Shown: positions 27,387 to 36,450 of the stretch, piece after piece
How positions within the stretch are numbered: the first letter of the stretch is position 1
Layout of the letters: each line of letters begins with the position of its first letter
Virus record (IMG/VR): IMGVR_UViG_3300046170_000085
Coordinates: 1 to 57,885 of that record
Length of the DNA stretch: 57,885 nucleotides
Source of the DNA: a virus
Reading direction: 5' to 3' (one strand)
Program-made: the position numbers and the translations under genes
The notes under the pieces: model-generated
Database searches by the model: none
Seen by the model: the letters and a program-made list of their open reading frames with translations, nothing else
Told to the model about the DNA's origin: nothing

Positions 27387-29857
27387 TGGCATTACCACCT
27401 CTAGTAGATTCAGGAATCAGGCCCGAAGACATGATACCCACTGAAGCGTCAGTTGATGTATCAGTTGCACAACCAGAAACTTTTGAAAGTGGTGCGGAAG
27501 TTATTCCTGACGGGCAAGGTGGTGCAGTTATTCAAGCTCTGACACAGGCTCTCATGGGAGCCGAGCAAGAGCAACAGGTTCCACATGACGCAAACATAGC
27601 GGAGTTATTAGATGATGGGTATCTTGGAGAACTTTCTACGGATCTTAGGGGGTCTTATGAAGAGGATATGGAGTCTCGTTCAGAGTGGGAAGAGACTTAT
27701 ACTAAGGGTCTTGATCAGCTTGGTGTCAAGCATGAGGAACGCTCTCAGCCATTTGAAGGAGCTTCTGGAGTCACTCATCCCCTGATTGCGGAGAGTGTTA
27801 CTCAGTTTCAAGCGCAAGCATATAAAGAACTGTTACCATCTGGTGGTCCAGTAAAGACTCAAGTCTTGGGTTTACAGGATGCAGCTAGAGAAGAACAAGC
27901 TTCTCGTGTTAAGAACTTTATGAACTATCAGATTATGGAGGTCATGGAAGAGTTCGATCCAGACATGGATCAGTTGTTATTCTATTTACCGTTGTCTGGT
28001 TCTACATTTAAGAAAGTATATTTTGATCAAGCAAAACAAAGGGCGGTATCTAAGTTCATTCCGGCGCAGGATCTGGTTGTACCTTATGCTGCATCGGATC
28101 TGGCGACTGCTTCTCGTGTTACGCATGTTCTACGCATGGACGCGAATGAAGTTCGCAAGATGCAAATCGCGGGGGTCTACAAAGATGTAGAACTAAGCAA
28201 GTATGATGAGGGTGAAGACGAGGTTCGTCAGAAGATAGACGAGATACAAGGTACATCTAAGACATACACAGACGAAGTGTTCACTATTCTAGAGATGCAT
28301 GTCGATCTAGACCTTGAGGGTTTTGAGGATATGTCTCCAAACGGAGAGCCAACGGGGATAGCACTTCCTTACATTGTTACGATTGATGAGGGATCTGGGA
28401 AGATTCTAGGCATACGTCGTAACTTTGAAGAGGGTGCGGGGCTTGCAAAGAAAACACAGTACTTTGTGCACTATAAGTTTATGCCAGGTCTAGGCTTTTA
28501 TGGCTTTGGCCTGATCCACATGATTGGTGGCCTTGGTCGTGCGGCAACGAGTATCCTTCGACAGTTGATCGATGCAGGTACACTTGCCAATCTCCCAGCA
28601 GGATTCAAGGCCAGAGGGGTGCGGGTTCGCAATGATGACGAGCCTTTGCAGCCTGGGGAGTGGCGGGACATCGATGCACCTGGCGGGAATATACGGGATT
28701 CGATTATCCCGCTGCCATACAAAGAACCATCTGGTACGCTGGCACAGCTACTGGGTGCGCTCATAGAAGGCGGTAGACGCTTTGTTTCCCTTGCCGACCA
28801 GCAGACTGCCGACGCGAACGGTCAGGCTCCTGTAGGGACGACTGTGGCTCTCCTAGAGCGTGGTATGAAAGTCATGTCCGCTATTCACAAGCGGCTCCAC
28901 TACTCACAGAAACAGGAGTTCCGTGTACTAGCGCGGATCTTCCGTGACAATCTACCACCAGAATACCCTTACGATGTTGAGGGTGGTAACCGAATGATCA
29001 AAGCAGAGGACTTTGATAATCGTGTTGACGTTATTCCTGTAAGTGATCCAAACATATTCTCAATGGCACAACGGGTTACACTAGCACAAACACAGTTGCA
29101 GCTTGCTCAGTCTAATCCACAGGTACACAATCTACACGCGGCTTATCGCCGGATGTACCAAGCCCTCGAGGTACAGAATATAGATGAGATACTGCCTCCA
29201 CCACCACAACCACAGCCATTAGATCCTGCTATTGAGAATGCTCGTGCATTGATGGGAGAAATATTAAATACATTTCCAGAACAAGATCACGATATACACA
29301 TCCGTATACACATGGCGTTTATGAAAACACCACTTGTTATGACATCACCACAAGTCATGGGTACGTTCTACTCACACATTATGGAGCATGTTTCACAAAA
29401 AGCACGACAGATGGTGATGGAAGAAATAAAAGGTATTATAGGACAAGCAGAACTTGCAGCGCAAAGTGGAGCAATAGATCCGCAAGCAGCGCAAGTACAG
29501 ATTATGAAAGTACAACAGGATATGCAAGATCCTGCACAGATGGAGTCATTGATATCTTTGCAGATGGAAAAACTTATGGCAGAGGTTCTACCTGGATTGT
29601 TACCAACGGGTAATGATCCAATGGCAGATCCACTTGTTCAGATCCGTATGCAGGAGTTGGCTCTGAAAGAAAAAGATCTACAGCGTAAAGTAGAAGATGA
29701 TCAAGGTGACATGCTGATGGAACTACAGAAGATGCAGCAACGTGCAGCAACTGATGCTGCTCGTATTGAAAGCCAAGAAGACATTGCCCAGAACCGTAAC
29801 GAAGTAAACCGTGAACGCATTGACGTGCAGCGTCAGGCGGCGCAGCGGAGGGGATAA
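27386..29857 (+). CDS. Portal protein
   Basis: 823 residues, the size of podovirus portals (P22-like fold inferred). Typical blocks are FEGASGVTHPLIAESVTQFQ, LLFYLPLSGSTFKKVYFD, PAQDLVVPYAASDL, and a long helical C terminus rich in Gln and Met that could form a barrel. It forms the dodecameric DNA gate and docks terminase. The ATG at 27386 shares a base with the terL stop; a TTG at 27383 is an alternative. Confidence 0.9.
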   Translation: MALPPLVDSGIRPEDMIPTEASVDVSVAQPETFESGAEVIPDGQGGAVIQALTQALMGAEQEQQVPHDANIAELLDDGYLGELSTDLRGSYEEDMESRSEWEETYTKGLDQLGVKHEERSQPFEGASGVTHPLIAESVTQFQAQAYKELLPSGGPVKTQVLGLQDAAREEQASRVKNFMNYQIMEVMEEFDPDMDQLLFYLPLSGSTFKKVYFDQAKQRAVSKFIPAQDLVVPYAASDLATASRVTHVLRMDANEVRKMQIAGVYKDVELSKYDEGEDEVRQKIDEIQGTSKTYTDEVFTILEMHVDLDLEGFEDMSPNGEPTGIALPYIVTIDEGSGKILGIRRNFEEGAGLAKKTQYFVHYKFMPGLGFYGFGLIHMIGGLGRAATSILRQLIDAGTLANLPAGFKARGVRVRNDDEPLQPGEWRDIDAPGGNIRDSIIPLPYKEPSGTLAQLLGALIEGGRRFVSLADQQTADANGQAPVGTTVALLERGMKVMSAIHKRLHYSQKQEFRVLARIFRDNLPPEYPYDVEGGNRMIKAEDFDNRVDVIPVSDPNIFSMAQRVTLAQTQLQLAQSNPQVHNLHAAYRRMYQALEVQNIDEILPPPPQPQPLDPAIENARALMGEILNTFPEQDHDIHIRIHMAFMKTPLVMTSPQVMGTFYSHIMEHVSQKARQMVMEEIKGIIGQAELAAQSGAIDPQAAQVQIMKVQQDMQDPAQMESLISLQMEKLMAEVLPGLLPTGNDPMADPLVQIRMQELALKEKDLQRKVEDDQGDMLMELQKMQQRAATDAARIESQEDIAQNRNEVNRERIDVQRQAAQRRG

Positions 29858-30333
29858 TGGACCCCGTCAGTTGTGTCATGATGGCAACTGGGGCTTTTAA
29901 AGGATTAAAGTCTGCCATTGCCGCAGGGAAAGATCTTCAGGATATGACAGGTCAATTGTCTAACTGGGGTAAGGCTTTTTCTGATTTCACAAACATTGAA
30001 GAACGTGAGAAGAATCCTCCGTTTTGGAAGAAGACGTTTAAGGGCTCCGATGAAGAGACGGCTCTAGAAATCTTTGCTAATAAGAAAAAAATGGAACAGA
30101 TGAGGGCAGAGATTAAAGATCATATCTCTTGGAACTATGGGCCGAGTGCATGGAAAGAAGTCCTACAGATAGAGGCCCAGATGCGTAAGCAAAGAAAAGA
30201 TGAACTGTATCGTAAGCAGGAGCAAGTTGATGCGGCTATCAACTTTGCTATTGGTGCTTTTATCTTTGTACTAAGTGGTGGAATATTGTTTATTGCTTTT
30301 TATTTTTTAGGCAGATGGCAGGGGCGTTGGTAG
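29857..30333 (+). CDS. Membrane protein following portal
   Basis: 158 residues. Soluble charged N-terminal part with KNPPFWKKTFKGSDEETAL and a coiled segment, then a TM helix near the C terminus (AINFAIGAFIFVLSGGILFI) and a short basic end. ATG overlaps the portal stop. Similar proteins with one TM helix occur at this place in marine phages; a lysis or head-assembly role is possible. Confidence 0.75.
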   Translation: MDPVSCVMMATGAFKGLKSAIAAGKDLQDMTGQLSNWGKAFSDFTNIEEREKNPPFWKKTFKGSDEETALEIFANKKKMEQMRAEIKDHISWNYGPSAWKEVLQIEAQMRKQRKDELYRKQEQVDAAINFAIGAFIFVLSGGILFIAFYFLGRWQGRW

Positions 30334-30510
30334 ATGTGGGTTTTACTTTGGGTTCAATTAACAACAAGCGCAGCTACTGGTGGTGACTTTGAACATTATC
30401 ACGTAGGAAGTTATACTAAACAAGAGGTGTGCGAATTAGCAAAAGAAGAGGCTAAAGTTCTTGTAACGAACGAAAAATCAAAAGTTGTGTGTATTAAAAT
30501 AGAACTGTGA
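30334..30510 (+). CDS. Small exported-looking protein
   Basis: 58 residues. MWVLLWVQLTTSAATGGDF looks like a signal peptide with a possible cleavage after Ser-Ala-Ala. The mature part has two Cys (QEVCELAKEE and VVCIKIEL). It starts right after the preceding stop. Could be a small outer-membrane or spanin-type component; unproven. Confidence 0.6.
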   Translation: MWVLLWVQLTTSAATGGDFEHYHVGSYTKQEVCELAKEEAKVLVTNEKSKVVCIKIEL

Positions 30511-30620
30511 TTGTAGTTGAGCGGCGTGGAAAATACATAATATATGACAAATCTGGTAAAGTTGTTATAATCACACGGGAAAAAAGAATAGCGGTTGCAT
30601 ATGCGAGGTCAAAGAAATGA
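30507..30620 (+). CDS. Tiny basic protein
   Basis: 37 residues starting at a GTG overlapping the previous stop (GTGA). MIVVERRGKYIIYDKSGKV reads as a small beta hairpin, then a basic helix. The end overlaps the next ATG (ATGA). The overlaps at both ends favour a real gene. Confidence 0.5.
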   Translation: MIVVERRGKYIIYDKSGKVVIITREKRIAVAYARSKK

Positions 30621-30967
30621 CAGAGTTTGAAAAAGCAGATACCAATAACAATGGCGTTATAGAGAAATCAGAGTGGAATAAAATTGCTCTGGAGGATAGA
30701 CGACTTGAGATGATTGACCGGGATCTCAAGCGTAACGCAGAGCGACGTTTTACAGGTTTTGCTTTAATGGGAATGTTGATCTACCCGTTCATCATCTTGC
30801 TTGCTTCAGTACTTGGATTTGACAAAGCGGCAAGTCTTATAACAGATATAGCAAGTGTATATGTCATAGCAGCTTCTGGAGTGGTCGCAGCTTTTATGGG
30901 ATTCAATGCATACAGCGCAAAGTCTGAAGCTAAGAAAACAAATATTAAGATGGAGGAAACTTGTTGA
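30617..30967 (+). CDS. EF-hand membrane protein, holin-like
   Basis: 116 residues. An EF-hand-type loop DTNNNGVIEKSEW (residues about 8-20) has acidic and Asn residues at calcium-binding positions. A charged helix follows, then two TM helices (TGFALMGMLIYPFIILLASV and SLITDIASVYVIAASGVVAA). It lies just before the holin and endolysin, so it may be an accessory or alternative holin. Calcium response is an inference. Confidence 0.75.
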   Translation: MTEFEKADTNNNGVIEKSEWNKIALEDRRLEMIDRDLKRNAERRFTGFALMGMLIYPFIILLASVLGFDKAASLITDIASVYVIAASGVVAAFMGFNAYSAKSEAKKTNIKMEETC

Positions 30968-31347
30968 TGTTACAGTCATTGATAGGACCAATAGCTAATT
31001 TAGCAGGGAGTTGGTTCGATGCAAAGTCACAGGCACAAGCTGCAAGTGCAAAGCTAAAGCTAACAGAGGCAGAAGCCAAAGCTAAGATAATGCTTAGTAA
31101 GGAAACAAGTGTCGCTGATTGGGAACGCATCATGGCGCAAGGATCTCAGTCTAGTTGGAAAGACGAATGGTTCGTTATTGTCCTGTCTATCCCGCTTGTT
31201 TTAGCGTTTGTTCCAGGCACTGAGGGTTGGGTAGATAGTGGTTTTGAACAACTCTCCAAAGCACCAGACTGGTATTTTTACAGTTTAGGTATCGCCATAT
31301 CAGCGTCATTTGGTGTGCGTGGTGTACAGAAGTTCTTTAAGAGGTAA
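30967..31347 (+). CDS. Holin (GTA three-TM holin family)
   Basis: 126 residues. The pattern KDEWFVIVLSIPLVLAFVPG, then GFEQLSKAPDWYFYSLGIAI and SASFGVRGVQKF matches the GTA_holin_3TM family. It would form inner-membrane lesions that release the endolysin two genes downstream. N-terminal amphipathic helix with Ala/Lys repeats. GGAGG precedes the ATG, which shares a base with the previous stop; the ORF start six bases upstream is a TTG. Confidence 0.88.
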   Translation: MLQSLIGPIANLAGSWFDAKSQAQAASAKLKLTEAEAKAKIMLSKETSVADWERIMAQGSQSSWKDEWFVIVLSIPLVLAFVPGTEGWVDSGFEQLSKAPDWYFYSLGIAISASFGVRGVQKFFKR

Positions 31348-31349
31348 TT

Positions 31350-31619
31350 ATGGCTGATATGAAAATACCTGTTGCGTTAGTTTTTGCTATGGCTGTGCAA
31401 TTAGTTGGTTTAGTGTGGTACATAAGCAACATCGTCCATGACATTGAACATCTTCAAGGCCAAGTATCCGCGCAAAAAGATATTATTAATTTGTTGAATG
31501 ATGATGTAAACGATCTGTGGGTATTCTGTACCTTCACAGAGAATAAATGGGCAGAAGCCTACATAGACGATATGGTATATGAACGTGTTTGTGGAACAAA
31601 AGAGGTTGTAAATGAGTGA
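31350..31619 (+). CDS. Small membrane-anchored coiled-coil protein, spanin-like
   Basis: 89 residues. One N-terminal TM helix (IPVALVFAMAVQLVGLVWYI) followed by a helix (DIEHLQGQVSAQKDIINLLN), then two Cys (VFCTFTE and RVCGTKE). Topology and place between holin and endolysin fit an inner-membrane spanin or Rz-type protein. No outer-membrane partner is clear unless one of the small genes nearby serves. Confidence 0.65.
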   Translation: MADMKIPVALVFAMAVQLVGLVWYISNIVHDIEHLQGQVSAQKDIINLLNDDVNDLWVFCTFTENKWAEAYIDDMVYERVCGTKEVVNE

Positions 31620-32220
31620 AGCATTAAAAACATTACAGGAAAAGATAGGATCTTCACCTGACGGTGCGTTTGGTCCCAACACTGCAAAGAAGATCTGTGA
31701 CCACTACGCTTTGAATCCAGAGCGTGGAGCGCATTTCTTAGGGCAGCTTGTGCACGAGAGTGGTACGTTTCGTTATACACAAGAGAATCTAAACTATAGC
31801 AAAGAATCTATACTAGGAGTATTTGGAAAATACTTTAAGTCTGAAAGTGATGCCGAAAGCTGTGCCCGAAATCCACAAGCTTTAGCAGACCGTGTGTATG
31901 GTGACAGGATGGGCAATGATGGACAGGGTTATCTGTGGCGAGGACGTGGATTTTTACAGTGCACTGGCAAAAATAACTACTCTCAATTCGCGGCGGACAT
32001 GGATTTGCCTGAGATAATGGATGATCCTGACTTGGTTGCTACTAAGTATCCTATGGAATCTGCTATCTGGTTCTTTCACAGAAACAAACTTTGGGACATA
32101 TGTGATGAGGGTGTTAACAACGAGGTTATAAAAACTATCACAAAAAGAGTGAATGGTGGGTATAACGGTTTAAAGCATCGTAAAGAAGAAACGGTAAAAA
32201 TTTATGGTTGGTTTATGTAA
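31612..32220 (+). CDS. Endolysin, GH19 chitinase-like
   Basis: 202 residues. Catalytic Glu in HFLGQLVHESGTFRYTQE, second conserved region GYLWRGRGFLQCTGKNNY, and AIWFFHRNKLWD are typical of GH19 phage lysozymes. A short N-terminal segment (TLQEKIGSSPDGAFGPNTA) resembles a peptidoglycan-binding repeat. No signal peptide, so export depends on the holin. It overlaps the spanin-like gene by 8 bases. Confidence 0.9.
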   Translation: MSEALKTLQEKIGSSPDGAFGPNTAKKICDHYALNPERGAHFLGQLVHESGTFRYTQENLNYSKESILGVFGKYFKSESDAESCARNPQALADRVYGDRMGNDGQGYLWRGRGFLQCTGKNNYSQFAADMDLPEIMDDPDLVATKYPMESAIWFFHRNKLWDICDEGVNNEVIKTITKRVNGGYNGLKHRKEETVKIYGWFM

Positions 32221-32432
32221 TGGATGTTGTTGACTTATCGAAATATTTGTATAAAAAATTAGAAGAGCGACAAAACGATATATCTGTTGCTCTTGCAAAT
32301 GGTGCTGTTAAAGATTGGGAACAGTACAAAATGGCGGTGGGAGAGATACGGGGACTCTCTTTTGCTCGAGAAGAAATCAAGTCCCTGCTGGAGAAAAACG
32401 TAGACGATGTCGAAGACCTTATATCTTCCTGA
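32220..32432 (+). CDS. Small helical protein before the co-chaperonin
   Basis: 70 residues from the ATG at 32220 sharing a base with the endolysin stop. Acidic helices (VVDLSKYLYKKLEERQNDIS). Similar short proteins precede capsid assembly genes in marine phages, but I cannot name it. Overlaps the next gene by 26 bases. Confidence 0.65.
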   Translation: MDVVDLSKYLYKKLEERQNDISVALANGAVKDWEQYKMAVGEIRGLSFAREEIKSLLEKNVDDVEDLISS

Positions 32433-32892
32433 ACATCTTGCGCAGAAAGTTAACAAAGAAAAGAAAGAGGTTAAGTCCTCTGACTCTTTGAATAGCGCAT
32501 ATGTTGACGCTAATGAACGGGTGCTAGACCCGTCCCTCTTAGATAAACCGTTACTCGAAAGACTCCCGCAACCGACTGGTTGGCGGGTTTTAGTTATGCC
32601 GTATCAAGGTAAAGCTAAAACTGCGAGTGGCTTATATATTCCTGATGAAGTGAGAGAACGTGAGTCTGTAGCTACGACTGTAGCATACGTGATGAAGGTT
32701 GGACCCTTGGCGTACAAAGATCCAAGTAAGTTTGGATCTGAAAGTGAACCATGGTGCAAGGAGGGTCAATGGGTTTGCATTGGTCGCTACTCTGGATCTC
32801 GATTCAAGATTGACGGCGGAGAAGTTCGTATAATCAATGATGATGAAGTCATTGCTACGATCCTTGAGCCTGATGATGTAAAACAAGTATAA
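32407..32892 (+). CDS. GroES/Cpn10-like co-chaperonin
   Basis: 161 residues. Residues about 55-155 follow the Cpn10 plan: PTGWRVLVMPYQGKAKTASG, LYIPDEVRERESVATTVAYV, then VGPLAYKD, EGQWVCIGRYSGSRF and IINDDEVIATIL. The segment AKTASGLYIPDE takes the place of the mobile loop. An N-terminal extension of about 50 charged residues is not part of GroES. It probably caps the host GroEL ring for folding the capsid protein encoded four genes downstream, like T4 gp31. Confidence 0.82.
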   Translation: MSKTLYLPEHLAQKVNKEKKEVKSSDSLNSAYVDANERVLDPSLLDKPLLERLPQPTGWRVLVMPYQGKAKTASGLYIPDEVRERESVATTVAYVMKVGPLAYKDPSKFGSESEPWCKEGQWVCIGRYSGSRFKIDGGEVRIINDDEVIATILEPDDVKQV

Positions 32893-32903
32893 GGGGATAA
32901 GTC

Positions 32904-33782
32904 ATGGCAGAAGAAGAGAAACAAGTTACCGAAGAAGAAATAACTATAGAAACACCCGAAGCAGCTACTGAAGAAAAGGTTGAGGTTTCTACAGAAGCAG
33001 AAGAAAAACCTCAAGGAGATGAGTTAGACTCTTACAGTAAAGGTGTTCAGTCTCGTATAAAAAAACTCACAGAAAAGTACCGCCAAGAAGAACGGGATAA
33101 AGGAGAAGCTCTTAGAGTTTCTCAAGAACTGCTTGAGGAAAATAAAAAATTAAAATCCCGTGTGCAAGCCTTGGACACAGGATATCTTTCTGAGTATGGC
33201 ACCAGATTGCAATCGCAAACTGAGTCAGCAAAACGTGCGTATAAAGAAGCATATGATGCAGGCGACAGTGACAAAATGGTGGAAGCGCAACAAGCTTTAT
33301 CCAATATTGCAGTAGAAACGCAACGTTACAACACTGCTAAGATCAGGGCAGAACAACAAGCTAAAGTACAGGTTGCTCAACAACAACAGCCAGTACAACA
33401 GCAACGGCCAGTACAACAACAAGCTCAACCAGATCCCCGTGCAATTCAGTGGAAGGATAAAAATACTTGGTTTGGTGACGATAAGATTATGACAGCTGCG
33501 GCTTTCGCGCTTCATAGTCAACTTACTGAAGAAGAGGGGTTTGACCCGAACACAGAAGAGTACTATAGTGAGGTTGATAGCCGTATGCGGAAGGAGTTTC
33601 CACACAAATTCCAGACGGCTAAGAAATCGGGTGGAGCACAGGTCGCCGCTGCTGCTGCTTCAGCATCCCGCAGTACAGCAAAATCAGGGCGCAGGTCGGT
33701 CAAGTTATCGCACTCACAAGTAGCGATTGCGAAAAAACTGGGCGTACCTCTTGAAGAATACGCCAAGTATGTGAAGGAGTAA
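32904..33782 (+). CDS. Scaffolding protein
   Basis: 292 residues. Very acidic N terminus (MAEEEKQVTEEEITIE), long coiled coil in the middle, Gln-rich linker near residues 155-175, and basic C terminus (SRSTAKSGRRSVKLSHSQ). This composition and the place directly before capsid genes are characteristic of head scaffolds, which guide shell assembly and then leave. Confidence 0.82.
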   Translation: MAEEEKQVTEEEITIETPEAATEEKVEVSTEAEEKPQGDELDSYSKGVQSRIKKLTEKYRQEERDKGEALRVSQELLEENKKLKSRVQALDTGYLSEYGTRLQSQTESAKRAYKEAYDAGDSDKMVEAQQALSNIAVETQRYNTAKIRAEQQAKVQVAQQQQPVQQQRPVQQQAQPDPRAIQWKDKNTWFGDDKIMTAAAFALHSQLTEEEGFDPNTEEYYSEVDSRMRKEFPHKFQTAKKSGGAQVAAAAASASRSTAKSGRRSVKLSHSQVAIAKKLGVPLEEYAKYVKE

Positions 33783-33785
33783 CAA

Positions 33786-34247
33786 ATGGCTGACACTAGA
33801 ACACCGCGTGAAAACGCAACACGAGATAAAGAAACTCGCAGAAAACCTTGGGCACCGCCCAGTCACCTTGAAGCACCTGAAGCCCCGAAGGGTTTTGTGC
33901 ATCGATGGATACGAATTGCAATGCGTGGGGAGGAGGACAAGATGAACGTCCATGCCAAGCTACGTGAAGGATGGGAACCCGTCCGCGCAGATCAGTATCC
34001 ACACTATGAAGCTCCTGTCATCGATGATGGCAAATATCAGGGAGTGATTGGACAAGGAGGACTGATGCTGTGCCGTATACCTGAAGAGACAGCGCATGAG
34101 AGAAACGAGTATTACGGGGGCCGAACCCGCGAACAAATGACTGCTGTGGATCAGGACTTGATGAAGGAACAACATCCTTCAATGCCGATTACTAATAATC
34201 GGCAAAGTCGTGTAACCTTCGGGGGATCCAACGGAGACTCCGATTAA
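33786..34247 (+). CDS. Conserved head-region protein
   Basis: 153 residues. Starts with a basic, disordered region (RENATRDKETRRKPWAPPSH), then GFVHRWIRIAMRGEEDKMNV, WEPVRADQYPHYE and IGQGGLMLCRIPEETAHERN. It is a family often found between scaffold and capsid in marine podoviruses, function unknown to me; a capsid-associated role is likely. AGGAGTAACAA precedes the ATG. Confidence 0.75.
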   Translation: MADTRTPRENATRDKETRRKPWAPPSHLEAPEAPKGFVHRWIRIAMRGEEDKMNVHAKLREGWEPVRADQYPHYEAPVIDDGKYQGVIGQGGLMLCRIPEETAHERNEYYGGRTREQMTAVDQDLMKEQHPSMPITNNRQSRVTFGGSNGDSD

Positions 34248-34264
34248 CATAAAGGATTGCTACT

Positions 34265-34900
34265 ATGGCAAACACTAACGGTGCATTCGGACTTCGTCCG
34301 ATTGGAGTAGTCGGTCAGGCTACTAACACCACTGGTGCGACCGAGTATCGTATAGCAGCCGGAAATACAAACACGATCTTTCAAGGCTCACCTGTTATCC
34401 CGCTATCAACTGGTTTTATTGACAAAGTTGGCGCGGCAACTGGTGGCACTGTAGGTCTCGTAGGTGTTTTCTGGGGTTGTGAATACGTTTCGTCCACCAC
34501 TGGTGAAACAATATTTTCTAACAACTGGCCTGGTTCTGGCGCGGATACTAACCATCCCGTCAAAGCTTTCGTGTATGACAACCCAATGCAAACATTCGTC
34601 ATCTGTTCAGACGCTTCACTAACTAGCGCAGCAACTGCTAGAGGACATGTGTTCGCAAACGCAAATTTTGCAGACGGTGCTGCCGGATCTTCTACGACTG
34701 GTATCTCTTCCGCAAAGTTGGGTGTTAGCACAATTAACACCACTGCAAACTTAAATTTGAGAATCATGGGTATCCAAGATGACCCTGAAAACTCAGATTT
34801 TACCGCAGCGGGTATCCCTGTAATTGTTCGTTTAAACAACTCCTTCAATTCCGCCAATGGCGCGATTGCAGGCGGTACTGTTTCAACGACTGGCGTATAA
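34265..34900 (+). CDS. Capsid-associated (decoration-like) protein
   Basis: 211 residues. It starts MANTNGAFGLRPIGVVGQA and contains VKAFVYDNPMQTFVICSDAS. This family is common in marine phages next to the major capsid gene. The beta-rich Gly/Thr composition fits a head decoration or minor capsid protein. No catalytic motif. Confidence 0.78.
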   Translation: MANTNGAFGLRPIGVVGQATNTTGATEYRIAAGNTNTIFQGSPVIPLSTGFIDKVGAATGGTVGLVGVFWGCEYVSSTTGETIFSNNWPGSGADTNHPVKAFVYDNPMQTFVICSDASLTSAATARGHVFANANFADGAAGSSTTGISSAKLGVSTINTTANLNLRIMGIQDDPENSDFTAAGIPVIVRLNNSFNSANGAIAGGTVSTTGV

Positions 34901-34912
34901 GGAGACTGACTT

Positions 34913-35824
34913 ATGGCTATATCTCGCGCACAACTAGCGAAAGAGTTGGAACCAGGTCTCAACGCCTTGTTTGGTATGGAGTACGAAAGGTACGAAAACC
35001 AACATGCAGAGATCTACACTACTGAATCTTCAGATCGAGCATTTGAAGAAGAGGTTATGTTATCCGGCTTCGGAGCGGCACCGACTAAATCAGAAGGTGG
35101 CGCAGTAAACTTTGACGACGCTAACGAAGCATACACTGCTCGTTACAACCACGAAACAGTAGCGTTGGCATTCTCAATCACTGAGGAAGCTATCGAAGAC
35201 AATCTCTATGATCGTCTTGGTTCACGTTATACTCGTGCGTTGGCTCGTTCAATGGCACACTCAAAGCAGGTTAAAGCTGCATCTGTATTGAACACAGCGT
35301 TCACAGGTGGTGCTACTGCGGGTGGTGATGGTGTTGCACTTTGTGCGACTAACCATCCTCTAACTTCTGGAGGTACATTTGCCAACGAACCTGCAACTGC
35401 TGCTGATTTAAACGAAACATCTCTTGAAGATGCTTTGATTAATATCGCAGGATTTGTTGACGAGCGTGGTTTAAAAGTTGCTTTACGTGGCATGAAGTTA
35501 CTTATCCCAAGACAACTGCAATTCGTTGCAGAGCGTCTGATGGTATCTAACCTTCGTGTTGGTACAGCGGACAATGATACAAACGCACTAAGATCAATGG
35601 GCATGTTGCCTAACGGTTATGCCGTTAACGACTTCCTAACAGATCCTGATGCGTTCTTTATCATGACTGATGCTCCTCGTGGAATGATCCACTTTGAGCG
35701 TACTCCGCTATCCACAAACATGGAAGCAGACTTCGACACAGGAAACATGAGGTTTAAAGCTCGTGAACGTTACAGCTTTGGGTTCTCAGACCCACGTTGT
35801 ATCTTTGGTTCACCTGGAGCCTAA
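34913..35824 (+). CDS. Major capsid protein
   Basis: 303 residues, HK97-fold type by size and pattern. Landmarks: N-arm MAISRAQLAKELEPGLNALF, acidic E-loop region, FSITEEAIEDNLYDRLGSRY as spine helix, and LKVALRGMKLLIPRQLQFVA in the P/A region. It closes the head transcript: a double hairpin and strong terminator follow. Confidence 0.9.
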   Translation: MAISRAQLAKELEPGLNALFGMEYERYENQHAEIYTTESSDRAFEEEVMLSGFGAAPTKSEGGAVNFDDANEAYTARYNHETVALAFSITEEAIEDNLYDRLGSRYTRALARSMAHSKQVKAASVLNTAFTGGATAGGDGVALCATNHPLTSGGTFANEPATAADLNETSLEDALINIAGFVDERGLKVALRGMKLLIPRQLQFVAERLMVSNLRVGTADNDTNALRSMGMLPNGYAVNDFLTDPDAFFIMTDAPRGMIHFERTPLSTNMEADFDTGNMRFKARERYSFGFSDPRCIFGSPGA

Positions 35825-35836
35825 ACTGTGATATAA

Positions 35837-35887
35837 GGAGGTATTACCTCCATTTTGATTGGGGCAGCTTCGGTTGCCCCTTTCTTT
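35837..35887 (+). terminator. Terminator after the major capsid gene
   Basis: GGGGCAGC pairs with GTTGCCCC around TTCG (35861-35880, a stable UUCG-type loop), followed by TTTCTTTTTG. A smaller hairpin GGAGGT-ATT-ACCTCC (35837-35851) precedes it and hides a perfect Shine-Dalgarno-like sequence that serves no gene. Confidence 0.85.
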
Positions 35888-35966
35888 TTGTTTAAAGATA
35901 AGTTACTCTGTTTGTATCCCTGACAGTCACATGGTGTGGCTGACTAACCCTAGACAGGAGATCAAC

Positions 35967-36437
35967 ATGGGTACGACAACTTTTTCAGGTCCGATTCGGG
36001 CAGGTAATATTAGAAATACAACGGGTACTGTCGTTGGAACAGACATAGCAAACGTCGGCTACGTTGTAATGACTCAACAACATGTAATGGATATTTCTGG
36101 CGGTGCTGTTGCAGCAGAAGCCACAAATGTAGTGATTCCCGCTAACTCAAAAATCGTAGACATAATTATCGATTTAGAAGTAGCTGCTAACACCACAACA
36201 AATATTAGTGTTGGTGATACTGTAGGCGGTGCAGCAACTCTTGTTAATGCTGTTGCTTCTGGAACTACTGTAGGTATTAAAGCTTTAGGTGCTTCTGGTG
36301 GTGGTACACTTACATGGAAGAACACTGGTACATCCGATTTAAAATTAACAGCTACCTCAAGCGCAGGTACGAATGCGGGATCAGTTGTTATAACAGTAAT
36401 GTATGCTCAGGCTTTTAACACTGCTGTTCAACCTTAA
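35967..36437 (+). CDS. Virion protein, beta-rich
   Basis: 156 residues from the ATG at 35967 (AGGAGATCAAC upstream); the longer ORF from 35859 runs through the terminator. The sequence has STFSGPIRAG-like N-terminal beta content (TTTFSGPIRAGNIRNTTG) and many Val/Thr/Ala strands. It is a widespread marine-phage protein that I would place on the head surface. Confidence 0.75.
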   Translation: MGTTTFSGPIRAGNIRNTTGTVVGTDIANVGYVVMTQQHVMDISGGAVAAEATNVVIPANSKIVDIIIDLEVAANTTTNISVGDTVGGAATLVNAVASGTTVGIKALGASGGGTLTWKNTGTSDLKLTATSSAGTNAGSVVITVMYAQAFNTAVQP

Positions 36438-36450
36438 TAGGAGATGTTAA

